Source: Streptomyces sp. MMG1533
GTDB taxonomy: Bacteria > Actinomycetota > Actinomycetes > Streptomycetales > Streptomycetaceae
Direction: 5' to 3'
Length of the DNA stretch: 64,000 bases
Assembly (NCBI RefSeq): GCF_001279775.1
Contig: NZ_LGDG01000211.1
Coordinates: 1 to 64,000, forward strand
Shown: piece after piece, positions 1-7,976 of the stretch
Layout of the letters: the number at the start of each line of letters is the position of its first letter
Position numbering within the stretch: position 1 is the stretch's first letter
Position numbers and translations under genes: made by a program
The notes under the pieces: generated by a model
What the model was told of the DNA's origin: nothing
The model's input: the letters and a program-made list of their open reading frames with translations, nothing else
Database searches by the model: none

Positions 1-123
1 GCCGGAGCAGCCCTCCTCGCCTTCCTCATCGCCACCCTCATCCCCAAGCCCCGCACCCCCCAGACCACACCCACCACCGACACCCCCACCGACACCACCG
101 AAATCACCACAGCCAAGGTGTGA
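1..123 (+). CDS. C-terminal end of a membrane protein, probably an MFS transporter (partial)
   Basis: The reading frame is open from the first base and ends in TGA at 121-123, so only about 40 C-terminal residues are in the window. They begin with a hydrophobic stretch (ALLAFLIATLIP), followed by a Pro/Thr-rich hydrophilic tail. A last transmembrane helix with a short polar tail is typical of DHA2-type MFS exporters, but the fragment carries no family-specific motif, so the transporter call is inference. A strong hairpin follows directly, which marks the end of the transcription unit. Confidence 0.35.
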   Translation, partial: AGAALLAFLIATLIPKPRTPQTTPTTDTPTDTTEITTAKV

Positions 124-144
124 CACCGGCGCTCACACACCATC

Positions 145-180
145 CGAACGGCCGTCTCCCTCACGGGAGGCGGCCGTTCG
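145..180 (+). terminator. Rho-independent-type hairpin after the partial transporter
   Basis: The 10-nt outer arms (145-154 and 171-180) are perfect reverse complements. The stem continues inward for six more pairs, one of them G-T, around a 4-nt loop. It begins 21 bases after the stop codon. There is no U-tract, as is usual in Streptomyces. Confidence 0.8.
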
Positions 181-208
181 GCATGTGCAACATCCGATCC
201 GGATGTAC

Positions 209-253
209 TTGCGTAACTCAAGCAATTCAATTATGGTTGAGTAAGTCAAGCAA
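209..253. promoter_or_regulatory. Two near-identical 17-bp operator-like boxes
   Basis: TTGCGTAACTCAAGCAA (209-225) and TTGAGTAAGTCAAGCAA (237-253) match at 15 of 17 positions and start 28 bp apart. Each has near-palindromic TTGA/TCAA or TTGC/GCAA ends. They lie between the partial transporter and the GtrA-like gene, in an AT-rich island. The shape resembles MarR-family boxes, but no MarR gene is visible in the window. Confidence 0.45.
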
Positions 254-306
254 ACATACGCGGCCGTGAAACCGAGGCGCAGCGTACGGAGCGGATGGAG
301 ACCGCC

Positions 307-963
307 ATGGACAACGCGCCTGTCACCCCGGCCGCACCCGGCCCGCTCGCCTCCTTCGCCCGGTTCGTGGTGTTCGGCGGCGGCGTCGGACTCCTCTCCG
401 GCCTCGCCGTGCCGATGCTGGCCGGGCTGATGCCCTGGGTGGTCGCGAACGCGCTGATCACCATCGCCTCCACCCTGCTGTGCACCGAGCTCCACGCGCG
501 CTTCACCTTCGGTTCGGGGCGGCGCCCCGGGTGGCGCCAGCACTGGCAGTCGGCGGGTTCGGCCACGGCCGCCTATGCCGTGACCTGCGCCGCGATATTC
601 GTCCTGCACCTGGTGCAGTCGTCGCCGGGGATGCTCACCGAGCAGATCGTCTACCTCAGCGCCTCCGGCCTCGCCGGAATCGGCCGCTTCGTGGTCCTGC
701 GCCTGTTCGTCTTCGCCACCGGCCGCAACCGGACCACCGCGCCGGTGGCGGCGCCGGTGAACAGCCCGGCGGGAATCCGGGAGACGAGCGGGTCGGCGTC
801 CCCGTCCGCTCCGGCCGTGGCCCAGGTTCCCGCTCCGGTCCCGGCTCCTGCCGCGGCCACTGCCACTGCTCCGGCTCCGGTCCTCGCCCCTGTTCCGGTC
901 CTGGTTCCGGCGCGGTCGAAGACCCCGCGGTCGGTGCGGCCGATGGTCCTGTCGCCGGCGTGA
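307..963 (+). CDS. GtrA-like family membrane protein
   Basis: This 218-residue protein has four hydrophobic segments in its first 135 residues. The pattern (FARFVVFGGGVGLLSG near the N-terminus, then ANALITIASTLLCTELHARFTF and a final GRFVVLRLFVF) matches GtrA-like flippase-accessory proteins, which move lipid-linked sugars across the membrane. The remaining C-terminus is an Ala/Pro/Val-rich tail of low complexity. The ATG at 307 is preceded by GGAG six bases upstream. The in-frame ATG at 295 has a poorer ribosome-site distance of three bases. It stands alone, with a terminator before and after it. The substrate cannot be inferred. Confidence 0.75.
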   Translation: MDNAPVTPAAPGPLASFARFVVFGGGVGLLSGLAVPMLAGLMPWVVANALITIASTLLCTELHARFTFGSGRRPGWRQHWQSAGSATAAYAVTCAAIFVLHLVQSSPGMLTEQIVYLSASGLAGIGRFVVLRLFVFATGRNRTTAPVAAPVNSPAGIRETSGSASPSAPAVAQVPAPVPAPAAATATAPAPVLAPVPVLVPARSKTPRSVRPMVLSPA

Positions 964-1143
964 CCCGGGACGGTCGGCCTTCCCCTTCGGCCGCCCCGAA
1001 CAGGCCCTCAGGTCAAGGGCGTTGGCAAACGGGTGGCGAACAGGCCACACCTACCTGGGCCTCGTCGGATACGGCGACGGAAGCGACACCATCGGCACGA
1101 CCGTGCTGACCGTCACTCCCTGACGGTCACCCCCGGGCCCGGG

Positions 1144-1183
1144 AGCCGGCCCCACCGCGTGTGCGTGCGCGGTGGGGCCGGCT
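1144..1183. terminator. Perfect 16-bp hairpin terminator
   Basis: The arms 1144-1159 and 1168-1183 are exact reverse complements around an 8-nt loop. It lies between rightward genes and the leftward XRE regulator, so it probably stops transcription from both sides. Confidence 0.8.
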
Positions 1184-1221
1184 CTGTCGCGCTCGGGCGT
1201 CGTGTTCCTTCCGGTGGTGCA

Positions 1222-2097
1222 TCAGTGGGTGAGCTGCTGGTGCCCTATGACGGAGAGCAGTTCGAGCTTGCCGTGGCTTTCCGTACCGGGGCGCGCGGTC
1301 AGCACCACCAGGGTCTGGGCGCGGTTCTCGGTGAACAGGACCTGGGCGTCGACCTCGATACGGCCGAGGTCCGGATGGACGATGGTCTTGCTGTCGCCGT
1401 AGCGCTGGGCGACCTCCTGCAGGTCCCACACGCGGACGAACTCGGGGCTGTGTTCCTGGAGTTCGGCGAGGATACGGGTGGCTCGGGAGACGTCGCTGCC
1501 GGCCGTCAGCGCGACCCGCAGACGGGCCGCCTGGGCGCGGCCGTGGCGTTCGTGGTCCTCCTCGGGGTACACCAGGCGCTCGGCGGGGTCCGTGAACCAG
1601 CGGTAATAGGCGCTGCGGGCCAGGCCGGTGTGGCGGGTCTGGTCGCCGAGCAGTGCGGTGGCCAGCGGGTTCATCGCGAGGGTGTCGGCCATGTCGGTCA
1701 GCACCAGGGCCGGGGTGTCGTCGTTCAGGCGCTCCAGGACCCGCATCAGAGCCGGACTGACGTGGTCGGAGCGCTGGAAGCGGACCGGGGCGTTGTGGCC
1801 GACGAGGCCGAAGAGGTGGTCGCGTTCGTCCGGCGTCAGGCGCAGCGCCCGGGCGAGGGCGGTGGCGATCTGTACGGAGGGCTGCGGGCCGCGCTGCTGT
1901 TCCAGGCGGGCGTAGTAGTCGGTGGACATGCCGGCGAGCTGGGCGACCTCCTCGCGGCGCAGCCCCTGGGTGCGCCTGCGCGGGCCCTCGACCAGCCCGA
2001 CGTCGCGGGGGCGCAGCGTCTCCCGCCGTCGGCGCAGGAACTCCGCCAGTTCTTTCCTGTCCATGCCGTCCATCGTCGCCGCTTTTCGTTTTCCCAT
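1222..2097 (-). CDS. XRE-family transcriptional regulator with MmyB-like ligand domain
   Basis: The protein has 291 residues. The N-terminal third is a helix-turn-helix region with the hallmark RRRTQGLRREEVAQLAGMS, followed by YYARLEQ, as in MmyB-type regulators. The C-terminal two thirds resemble the MmyB PAS-like ligand-binding domain (NPLATALLGD, AYYRWFTDP, FVRVWDLQEV). Members of this family commonly control a divergent oxidoreductase gene, and here the gene faces an SDR gene. A 27-bp inverted repeat covers the ATG at 2097. Internal ATGs at 2073 and 2064 are possible starts, and none has a strong ribosome site. Expected role: ligand-responsive autorepressor and regulator of the SDR gene (inference). 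Confidence 0.85.
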   Translation of the reverse strand: MGKRKAATMDGMDRKELAEFLRRRRETLRPRDVGLVEGPRRRTQGLRREEVAQLAGMSTDYYARLEQQRGPQPSVQIATALARALRLTPDERDHLFGLVGHNAPVRFQRSDHVSPALMRVLERLNDDTPALVLTDMADTLAMNPLATALLGDQTRHTGLARSAYYRWFTDPAERLVYPEEDHERHGRAQAARLRVALTAGSDVSRATRILAELQEHSPEFVRVWDLQEVAQRYGDSKTIVHPDLGRIEVDAQVLFTENRAQTLVVLTARPGTESHGKLELLSVIGHQQLTH

Positions 2098-2121
2098 CCA
2101 GGGATCGCCGATCCATGGATG
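2095..2121. promoter_or_regulatory. 27-bp inverted repeat, likely operator of the XRE regulator
   Basis: The left arm (2095-2107) and right arm (2109-2121) are reverse complements at 12 of 13 positions around one central base. The repeat includes the complement of the annotated regulator start codon and lies between the divergent regulator and SDR genes. Binding there could repress both directions. Confidence 0.6.
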
Positions 2122-2212
2122 AACCGTCCTCTCCCGCCCCTGCGGAGGCGCTCCTACGGTCGAGGCCGCGGGCGCTCACCGGCCCGCGGCGGCGAAGGAA
2201 GAGGAACACCCC

Positions 2213-2956
2213 ATGAAGATGACCGGCAACACGATCCTGATCACCGGCGGCACCTCGGGCATCGGGCTCGGCCTGGCCCTGCGTCTGCACGAGGCCGGCA
2301 ACAAGGTGATCGTCGCCGGGCGGCGCAAGGAACTGCTGGACCGGATCACGACCGAGCACCCGGGCATCGAGGCGCTCGTCCTCGACATCGCGGACCCCAC
2401 GTCGATCGCCCGCGCCGCCGAAACGGTCGCGGCCAGCCATCCGGAGCTGAACGTCCTCGTCAACAACGCCGGCATCATGCTGGCGGAGAACCTCCTCGAC
2501 CCGGCCTCGCTCCCGGTCGCCGAGGACCACGTCACGGTCAACCTGCTCGGCACGATCCGGATGACGTACGCCTTCCTGCCGCTGCTGGTGGACAAGGACG
2601 ACGCGGTCGTCATGAACGTCAGCTCCGCGCTGGCCTTCGTGCCGCTGCCCGTCACTCCGACCTACAGCGCGACCAAGGCCGCGCTGCACTCCTTCTCCGA
2701 GAGCCTGCGCGTCCAGCTCACCGGCACCGGCGTCCAGGTGATCGAGGTGGCCCCGCCGGGCGTGCGGACGACCCTGCTGGGCCAGGAGAACGACGAGAAC
2801 TCCATGCCCCTGGAGGACTTCCTCTCCGAGACCCTGGCCCTCCTGCGCGACCGGCCCGACGCCAGGGAACTCGTCGTCGAGCGGGCCAGGTTCGTGCGCG
2901 ACGCGGAGGCGAACGGCACGTACGACGACGTCCTGACCATGCTGAGCGGACTCTGA
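2213..2956 (+). CDS. SDR-family NAD(P)-dependent oxidoreductase (DltE-like)
   Basis: A classical short-chain dehydrogenase of 247 residues. The cofactor motif TGGTSGIG is near residue 11, NNAGI is at about residue 84, and the catalytic Ser (NVSSA) and YSATK sit near residues 145-160. Basic residues after the second strand (AGRRKE) suggest NADP(H) preference. It resembles the DltE/YdfG-like SDRs that stand next to XRE/MmyB regulators in actinomycetes. A purine-rich ribosome site (GGAAGAGGA) precedes the ATG. It is transcribed divergently from the regulator. The substrate is unknown. Confidence 0.88.
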   Translation: MKMTGNTILITGGTSGIGLGLALRLHEAGNKVIVAGRRKELLDRITTEHPGIEALVLDIADPTSIARAAETVAASHPELNVLVNNAGIMLAENLLDPASLPVAEDHVTVNLLGTIRMTYAFLPLLVDKDDAVVMNVSSALAFVPLPVTPTYSATKAALHSFSESLRVQLTGTGVQVIEVAPPGVRTTLLGQENDENSMPLEDFLSETLALLRDRPDARELVVERARFVRDAEANGTYDDVLTMLSGL

Positions 2957-2961
2957 TCGAC

Positions 2962-3189
2962 ATGAAACCCACGGACGAAGACACTTCCGACTGGACGCCC
3001 GCGCCGTGCGCGGCGGAGCGCGGCGACGTCGCCGTCCTCATGCAGACCAGCGGGACCCCGGTCGTCCCAAACGCGTAAGCCCTCGGGATCATGGACGGCG
3101 GCACCGTCACGAGCGCCGTCCACACGGACGAACTGCGGCGCACCGCCGATGGCCGGCGCATCTCCGGGCGGGTCATACACACCGGCTGA
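2962..3189 (+). pseudogene. Remnant of a SnoaL-like (NTF2-fold) gene
   Basis: One reading frame runs from the ATG at 2962 to the TGA at 3187, interrupted by TAA at 3076. The part after the stop ends in TDELRRTADGRRISGRVIHTG, which matches the typical C-terminal strand of SnoaL-like/NTF2-fold proteins. The part before it (MKPTDEDTSDWTPAPCAAERG) lacks the expected helical start of that fold. Total length is about half a complete SnoaL domain, so I read this as a decayed gene next to the SDR rather than a functional small protein. Confidence 0.4.
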
Positions 3190-3216
3190 CCACAAGGCAC
3201 ATGCGCGTGCGCGGGC

Positions 3217-3705
3217 TCAGCCGAACAGCGCCACCCTCGGATGCACCGTGCCCTCGGCCTCCGGGTCGAGGACGGTGATCCGGTAGTGCTCGGTGAGGGT
3301 GTCACCGGAGTGCAGCGTGCGCTGTGTGGTCGAAAGGTCCGTGTACAGCGTGCCGGTCTGGCTTGCGAGCGGGACGGCATCCCAGCAGCCGGTCGCGGTG
3401 CGCTGCTCGACCTTGATGTCCGAGGGCTCGAGGAACGGTCCCGCGTCCGGCGACTCCACCAGGAGCTGCGGGGCGACGGTCTGGTCCGCCGAGGATTCGT
3501 TGCGATAGGTGACCGTGAACTCGTGCTTCCGGTTGTCGGCCGCGAGGGGGGCAGTGGGCAGGTCCACGAAGTCGACGGGTACGGACACTGCCGCGGCGGC
3601 CTGATGCGTGGTGGCCGCCGCAGCGGGCCCTGCGACGGCCAATCCGGCCAGTGCCACGGCGAGAGCCAGGAAAGCAACCCTGAAACGACTGTTCTTCGAC
3701 GACAC
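3217..3705 (-). CDS. Secreted hypothetical protein
   Basis: The 162-residue product starts at GTG 3705, with AAGGA upstream. It has a clear Sec signal peptide: basic SSKNSRFR, a hydrophobic core, then AGPAAAA, with cleavage near residue 29. The mature part contains a beta-rich segment with HEFTVTYRNESSADQTV and HYRITVLDPEAEG, which reads like an immunoglobulin-type or DUF11-like strand pattern, and one Cys. I do not recognise a family. An open frame extends upstream to 3915 but lacks a ribosome site and would bury the signal peptide. It is divergent from the large secreted protein that follows. Confidence 0.6.
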   Translation of the reverse strand: MSSKNSRFRVAFLALAVALAGLAVAGPAAAATTHQAAAAVSVPVDFVDLPTAPLAADNRKHEFTVTYRNESSADQTVAPQLLVESPDAGPFLEPSDIKVEQRTATGCWDAVPLASQTGTLYTDLSTTQRTLHSGDTLTEHYRITVLDPEAEGTVHPRVALFG

Positions 3706-4057
3706 GCGCTGATCCTTCGGGTTCGCTCGGGTGAATGGGCGGCAGCGTAACCCGCGGCCGGAGACCGGCGGATCAGCCGAACGGCCGAGGCGGGGAGTGC
3801 GCGACACGTGGCGGCAACCGCAGGCAACTCGGCGTCGCGGAGCGAGAGATGAACTGATCCTCACCTCTCGTGGATGTTTCGTGGATACCCCCCGGTAGGG
3901 CTCCTCGGCCGCCAACTGCCGTCATAGCGGACTGATAACTTCCGCTTCACCGGCTCGGGGGAACCATCGAAGCCGGTTTCAGACCTTCACAAGTGAATCC
4001 GGACGGAATGTCTTGCGCGCTTCTCGTGAAACCTCAGGAGGAAGGCACCGCTGGCGG
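3706..4057. other. Divergent intergenic region, no gene seen
   Basis: This 352-bp stretch separates two genes for secreted proteins on opposite strands. I see no convincing coding frame. A short inverted repeat TTCACAAGTGAA lies at about 3987-3998, upstream of the rightward gene. AGGAGGAAGG at 4036-4045 is the ribosome site of that gene. Confidence 0.5.
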
Positions 4058-7045
4058 GTGCCGAAGAGCCGACGCGGTCGAATACTCGCGGCCGGCGCGA
4101 TGTCCGTACTGGCGATGGCACTCGTCGCCCCGCTCGCGTCGGCGGCACTGACCGGCTCCGACGGGCCCGCCCCCACGCCACTGCCGGACCGGGTGACCGA
4201 CACCTCCCAACTGCCGTCGGGATGGCGGCAGTCCGACGACCGTGTCGTCACCTACGACGGGGACGGCACCGGACTGCACGTACTGGTCGCCGACGCCGCG
4301 CACGCCTACAAGTGGCGCACCGCGGCCACCCTGTCCGAGCCGGGCATCGACACCGACCAGTGGATCGGGCAGAGTTGTGTGACGGCCTCGGGCGACCGCG
4401 CCGTGGTGGTCTACGCGCCCCGGCAGGCGGTCAACGACCAACTGGGCTTCCAGCAGGGCGCCTTCGCGGCCGTGGTCGACCTGGCGGACGGCACGGTGAC
4501 CAAGCTGCCGCAGCTGGTCTCCCTCGCCTACTTCAACCCCGGCTGCGGCGACGGCGAACAGGCCGTGCTCTCCCGGCCGCAGGGCGAGGGCACGCAACTG
4601 CTGACCGTCGACGCGCGGCAGGGAAGTGTGACGCGTCAGCAGACCGTGCCGGGTCAGCTGACCTCGGCCGTGCCCTTCGGTACCGGCATCGCGGCGGCCA
4701 CCGGTGACTCGGTGGTCTCGGTCGACCGGCAGGGCGACATCCGCACCCTGGCCCGCACGGCGGGAGCACCGTTCCGTCTGGTGCCGGACGCCGACAGCGG
4801 CCTGGCCTACCAGGTCCCGGCCGCCGGGAAGAAGGTGGAGGTCCGCCGGGTCACGGACGCCGGCTCCGACCGCCTGCTCGGCTCCGGCGCCCTCGGCGCC
4901 CTGGCCGTGCACGGCACCGGCGGCCGGGTCTTCGTGACCGGGAAGGGCGCGCAGGAGGACACCGCGGGCTCCGTCGTTCCGAAGAGCTGGCCGAAGGGCT
5001 GGAAGGTCCTCGACGTCCCGGCCTCGTCCGAGGTCTCCACCACCGGTGTTCTGGCCCTGACCAGTGTCGGCAACGGCGCCGAGGCGGCCGGCGGCAAGAC
5101 CGTCACCGTGGGGCCGGCCACCGACACCGCCGAGCCGGTCGGCATCGACGCCCTGGCACCGGGCACCGGCGCGACCTTCGACTTCCGGGTGAAGCCCGAG
5201 TCGCCGCAGCAGGGAGAGGGCGCCGAACAGTCCCCGGCCCTGTCGATCAGCGGCGAGGCCCCGTCGGACGGCCTGCACACGAACAGCGTCCAGAGCCCGT
5301 CGGACGCCATGCGGTTGGACAGCGTCGACGACGGCCCCGCGCACACCACCACCGATCCGGACCGGGCCTGCGCCGTCACCCGCAACGACCCCGAACTCCA
5401 GGCGCTCCAGCCGTCCCCCGACATGGTCGAGTGGGCCACGGACCTCGCCGTGCAGGGCCGGCTCGACGTCCGCCGCCGCTCGGGATGGAACGGCACCGAC
5501 CTCTCGTCGTACACCCCCCAGGGGCTGTTCCCGCCGGTCGCGCTCAAGGGCGGCGGCCGGGTGCCCGCGCAGATCATGCTCGGTGTGCTCACCCAGGAGT
5601 CCAACCTGGTGCAGGCGACCTCCCGGGCGTCCGCGGGCGAGAGCGGCAACTTCATCCAGGGCGGCTACTACGGCAACGCCGGCAGCGTCCACACCGTCGA
5701 CTGGTCGGCCGTCGACTGCGGTTACGGCATCGGCCAGGTGACCAGCGGCATGGCCCGCTCGGACACCACTTACACCGCCGAGCAGCAGAAGGCGATCACC
5801 GTCGACTACGCGGCCAACATCGCGGCCAGTGTGCAGATCCTCCAGGACAAGTGGAACCAGTTGTACGCGCAGGGCATTCTCGCCAACGGCGGTGACCCGC
5901 AGTACCTGGAGAACTGGTGGTTCGCGCTGTGGGCGTACAACAGCGGCTTCAACCAGCCGGACGCCTCTGACGCCGCCGCCCCCTGGGGCCTCGGCTGGTT
6001 CAACAACCCGGCCAACGGTCTCTACCCGCCGGACCGGAAGATGTTCCTGTCGTCCGGCTACGACGACTCCCGCACCCCCAACCTGTGGTCCTACCCGGAG
6101 CGGGTCCTGGGCTGGGCGGCGTACTCCCAGCAGAAGACCGACCCGACGACCGGCACGACCGGTCCGGCCTTCACCGTCGGCACCTGGCCCACCGGCAACG
6201 CGCCGGACGCCGAGCCGCCGCACGACGCCTTCTGCGATCCCGCCGCCAACGCGTGCGACACCTCCAAGCCGCACAAGGTCGACGGTTCGAGCCAGCCCGA
6301 AGGCCCCTGCCAGCGCGACGACTTCAAGTGCTGGTGGCACCAGCCGTCGACCTGGACGGACTGCACCGCCACGTGCGGCACCGAGGTCCTGACCTACGAG
6401 GCGACCGACCCCGAGCCGAAGGCCACCTCGACCCACCCGGCGTCCTGCACCTCCTCCCTGCCGTCGAACGCGCTGATCGTGGACGACGTGCCGAACACGG
6501 TGAAGTTCCGGGTGGGCAGCACCAACCCGTGCGCCGGCGAGAGGAACTGGACCAGCCGGGGCACCCTGTCGTTCACCTTCGGCTCCGCGGAGCAGAACGG
6601 CGCGACCGTCTACCCGTCGAAGATCGACTTCCATCAACTCGGTTCGGGCTTCGGCGGCCACTTCTGGTTCACCCACACCAGGGTGCCGACCTACACCGAC
6701 TCGGTCGTCACCGGCACTTGGACACCAGACCGGTCGCTCAAGGGCTGGGCACGGGTCATGGTCCACCTGCCCGACCACGAGGCCAACACCGACCAGGCGA
6801 CCTACCGCGTCGACCTCGGTGACGGCACCGTCGTGGAGAAGACGATCTCCCAGGACACCGGCGGCAAGAACACCTGGGTCTCCCTGGGTTCGTACGAGTT
6901 CCACGGCACCCCGAGCGTCTCCCTGAGCTCGGACACCGCCGACGGCACCGGCGACGACTCGATCGCCTGGGACGCCCTGGCCTTCGAGCCCCTGCCCGGC
7001 AAACCCTCGGACGCCGTCACGGCGTCCCCGTCCCCGCAGAAGTAG
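4058..7045 (+). CDS. Large secreted protein with lysozyme-like and golvesin C-terminal-like domains
   Basis: The 995-residue product is exported: VPKSRRGR, a hydrophobic core and APLASA give a signal peptide of about 29 residues. Residues about 40-400 look like a beta-propeller-type region. The middle contains a lysozyme/transglycosylase-like core (QIMLGVLTQESNL, then CGYGIGQVTSGM and IAASVQILQDKWNQL), where the Glu after VLTQ is the candidate catalytic residue. The C-terminal ~170 residues (GSGFGGHFWFTHTR, ARVMVHLPDH, SIAWDALAFEP) match the golvesin/Xly carbohydrate-binding-like domain. A TTG at 4013 is an alternative start. I chose the GTG at 4058 because AGGAGGAAGG ends 12 bases upstream and the signal peptide then has a normal length. 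A cell-wall or polysaccharide role is inferred. Confidence 0.8.
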   Translation: MPKSRRGRILAAGAMSVLAMALVAPLASAALTGSDGPAPTPLPDRVTDTSQLPSGWRQSDDRVVTYDGDGTGLHVLVADAAHAYKWRTAATLSEPGIDTDQWIGQSCVTASGDRAVVVYAPRQAVNDQLGFQQGAFAAVVDLADGTVTKLPQLVSLAYFNPGCGDGEQAVLSRPQGEGTQLLTVDARQGSVTRQQTVPGQLTSAVPFGTGIAAATGDSVVSVDRQGDIRTLARTAGAPFRLVPDADSGLAYQVPAAGKKVEVRRVTDAGSDRLLGSGALGALAVHGTGGRVFVTGKGAQEDTAGSVVPKSWPKGWKVLDVPASSEVSTTGVLALTSVGNGAEAAGGKTVTVGPATDTAEPVGIDALAPGTGATFDFRVKPESPQQGEGAEQSPALSISGEAPSDGLHTNSVQSPSDAMRLDSVDDGPAHTTTDPDRACAVTRNDPELQALQPSPDMVEWATDLAVQGRLDVRRRSGWNGTDLSSYTPQGLFPPVALKGGGRVPAQIMLGVLTQESNLVQATSRASAGESGNFIQGGYYGNAGSVHTVDWSAVDCGYGIGQVTSGMARSDTTYTAEQQKAITVDYAANIAASVQILQDKWNQLYAQGILANGGDPQYLENWWFALWAYNSGFNQPDASDAAAPWGLGWFNNPANGLYPPDRKMFLSSGYDDSRTPNLWSYPERVLGWAAYSQQKTDPTTGTTGPAFTVGTWPTGNAPDAEPPHDAFCDPAANACDTSKPHKVDGSSQPEGPCQRDDFKCWWHQPSTWTDCTATCGTEVLTYEATDPEPKATSTHPASCTSSLPSNALIVDDVPNTVKFRVGSTNPCAGERNWTSRGTLSFTFGSAEQNGATVYPSKIDFHQLGSGFGGHFWFTHTRVPTYTDSVVTGTWTPDRSLKGWARVMVHLPDHEANTDQATYRVDLGDGTVVEKTISQDTGGKNTWVSLGSYEFHGTPSVSLSSDTADGTGDDSIAWDALAFEPLPGKPSDAVTASPSPQK

Positions 7046-7082
7046 AAGGAGAAGAAGAAGGAGAAGGAGAAGCAAACCAGCA

Positions 7083-7127
7083 GCAGCAGAGAACCCCCAG
7101 GTCATGGACCTGGGGGTTCTCTGCTGC
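7083..7127 (+). terminator. Perfect 21-bp hairpin terminator
   Basis: The arms 7083-7103 and 7107-7127 are exact reverse complements with a 3-nt loop. It lies 37 bases after the stop of the large secreted protein and just before the convergent TetR gene, so it probably acts in both directions. Confidence 0.88.
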
Positions 7128-7152
7128 CCTTCCTCAGCTCCCGTGCCCTTCC

Positions 7153-7845
7153 TCAGCTCCCGGTGCCGCGCGACGTGCGGTGGGGCCCCAGCTCCTGAAG
7201 GACATCGCCGAGTTGGGCGGGGCTGAGTGCGGGGTCGGGAAGCGGCGGCGAGGTCGGCGAAGGGCGCAGGCCGGCGAGGAAGAGGGCGAGGGGGCGGCGC
7301 CAGGCCTCGGGGGTCGTCGCGGTGGTCAGGGCCGGGACGGCGCGGCCGAGGGCGGCGAGCCCGAACAGGACGTCCTCGACGGTGGCGTCGGCGCGGACCG
7401 TGCCCTCGTCGCGGCCACGGCGCAGCAGGAGTTCCACCGTCTCGTGATTGTGGGCGTGCACGGCCTCCAGCGAGTCGACGCCGTCCAGGCGGGTGGTCAT
7501 GAGGTCGTTGGTGCCGCGGTCGGCGGCCAGGGTGGTGAAGACGACCTGGAGGTACGCGTTCAGGCCCGCCCACGCGTCCGACGCACTCCGGGCCTGCTCC
7601 CCGGCGGTCATCGTGTCCGTCAGCAGGCCGTGGAAGACGGCGTCGATGAGGGCGGCGCGGGTGGGGAAGTGCCGATACAGCGTCGCGTTCCCCACGCCCG
7701 CCCGGCGGGCGATCACGTCCAGCGGCGCTTCGAGCCCCTGCTCGGTGAACACCTCGTGGGCCGCCGCCACCAGGAGTTCCCAGCTGCGCCGTGCGTCGCG
7801 GCGCCGTGGGGGCGTCGCACGGTGTGCGCCGACGGCCATCATCAC
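7153..7845 (-). CDS. TetR/AcrR-family transcriptional regulator
   Basis: The protein has 230 residues. The N-terminal TetR DNA-binding domain is clear: a first helix with AAHEVFTEQGLEAPLDVIARRAGVG, then NATLYRHFPTRAALIDAV at about residues 52-70. The C-terminal ligand domain (residues 75-200) resembles the SbtR-like TetR_C type. It is divergent from a patatin gene, and two copies of a perfect or near-perfect palindrome lie between them. It most likely represses itself and the patatin-P450 pair. The N-terminal MMMAV offers several overlapping ATGs, and the exact one is uncertain. Confidence 0.88.
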   Translation of the reverse strand: MMMAVGAHRATPPRRRDARRSWELLVAAAHEVFTEQGLEAPLDVIARRAGVGNATLYRHFPTRAALIDAVFHGLLTDTMTAGEQARSASDAWAGLNAYLQVVFTTLAADRGTNDLMTTRLDGVDSLEAVHAHNHETVELLLRRGRDEGTVRADATVEDVLFGLAALGRAVPALTTATTPEAWRRPLALFLAGLRPSPTSPPLPDPALSPAQLGDVLQELGPHRTSRGTGS

Positions 7846-7890
7846 CCTCCCTACGGGGAACTCCGGGGCCCGGCGTCACCGAGCCCGAAG

Positions 7891-7950
7891 TGGGGAGCAC
7901 TCCCCGCCGGCGATGTTATCGTCGGAACATGAAATGGGGACCACTCCCCA
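7891..7950. promoter_or_regulatory. Paired TetR-type operators
   Basis: TGGGGAGCACTCCCCG (7891-7906) and TGGGGACCACTCCCCA (7935-7950) share a 6-4-6 palindromic plan, perfect in the second copy, with starts 44 bp apart. They sit between the divergent TetR and patatin genes. The second lies just upstream of the patatin ribosome site. Confidence 0.72.
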
Positions 7951-7976
7951 CTTCGGGTGTTCGGGAGGGGCAGGGC

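Noticed and set aside
964..1123. Open frame ending TYLGLVGYGDGSDTIGTTVL at 1123
   Set aside because: Its tail looks protein-like, but there is no start with a ribosome site and the frame upstream merges into the shadow of the GtrA-like gene. It may be a worn gene end; I could not assign a family.
4034..7900. Very long antisense open frame (about 1288 codons) opposite the large secreted protein
   Set aside because: It mirrors codon positions of the real gene in GC-rich DNA, is low in complexity and crosses the terminator and the TetR gene.
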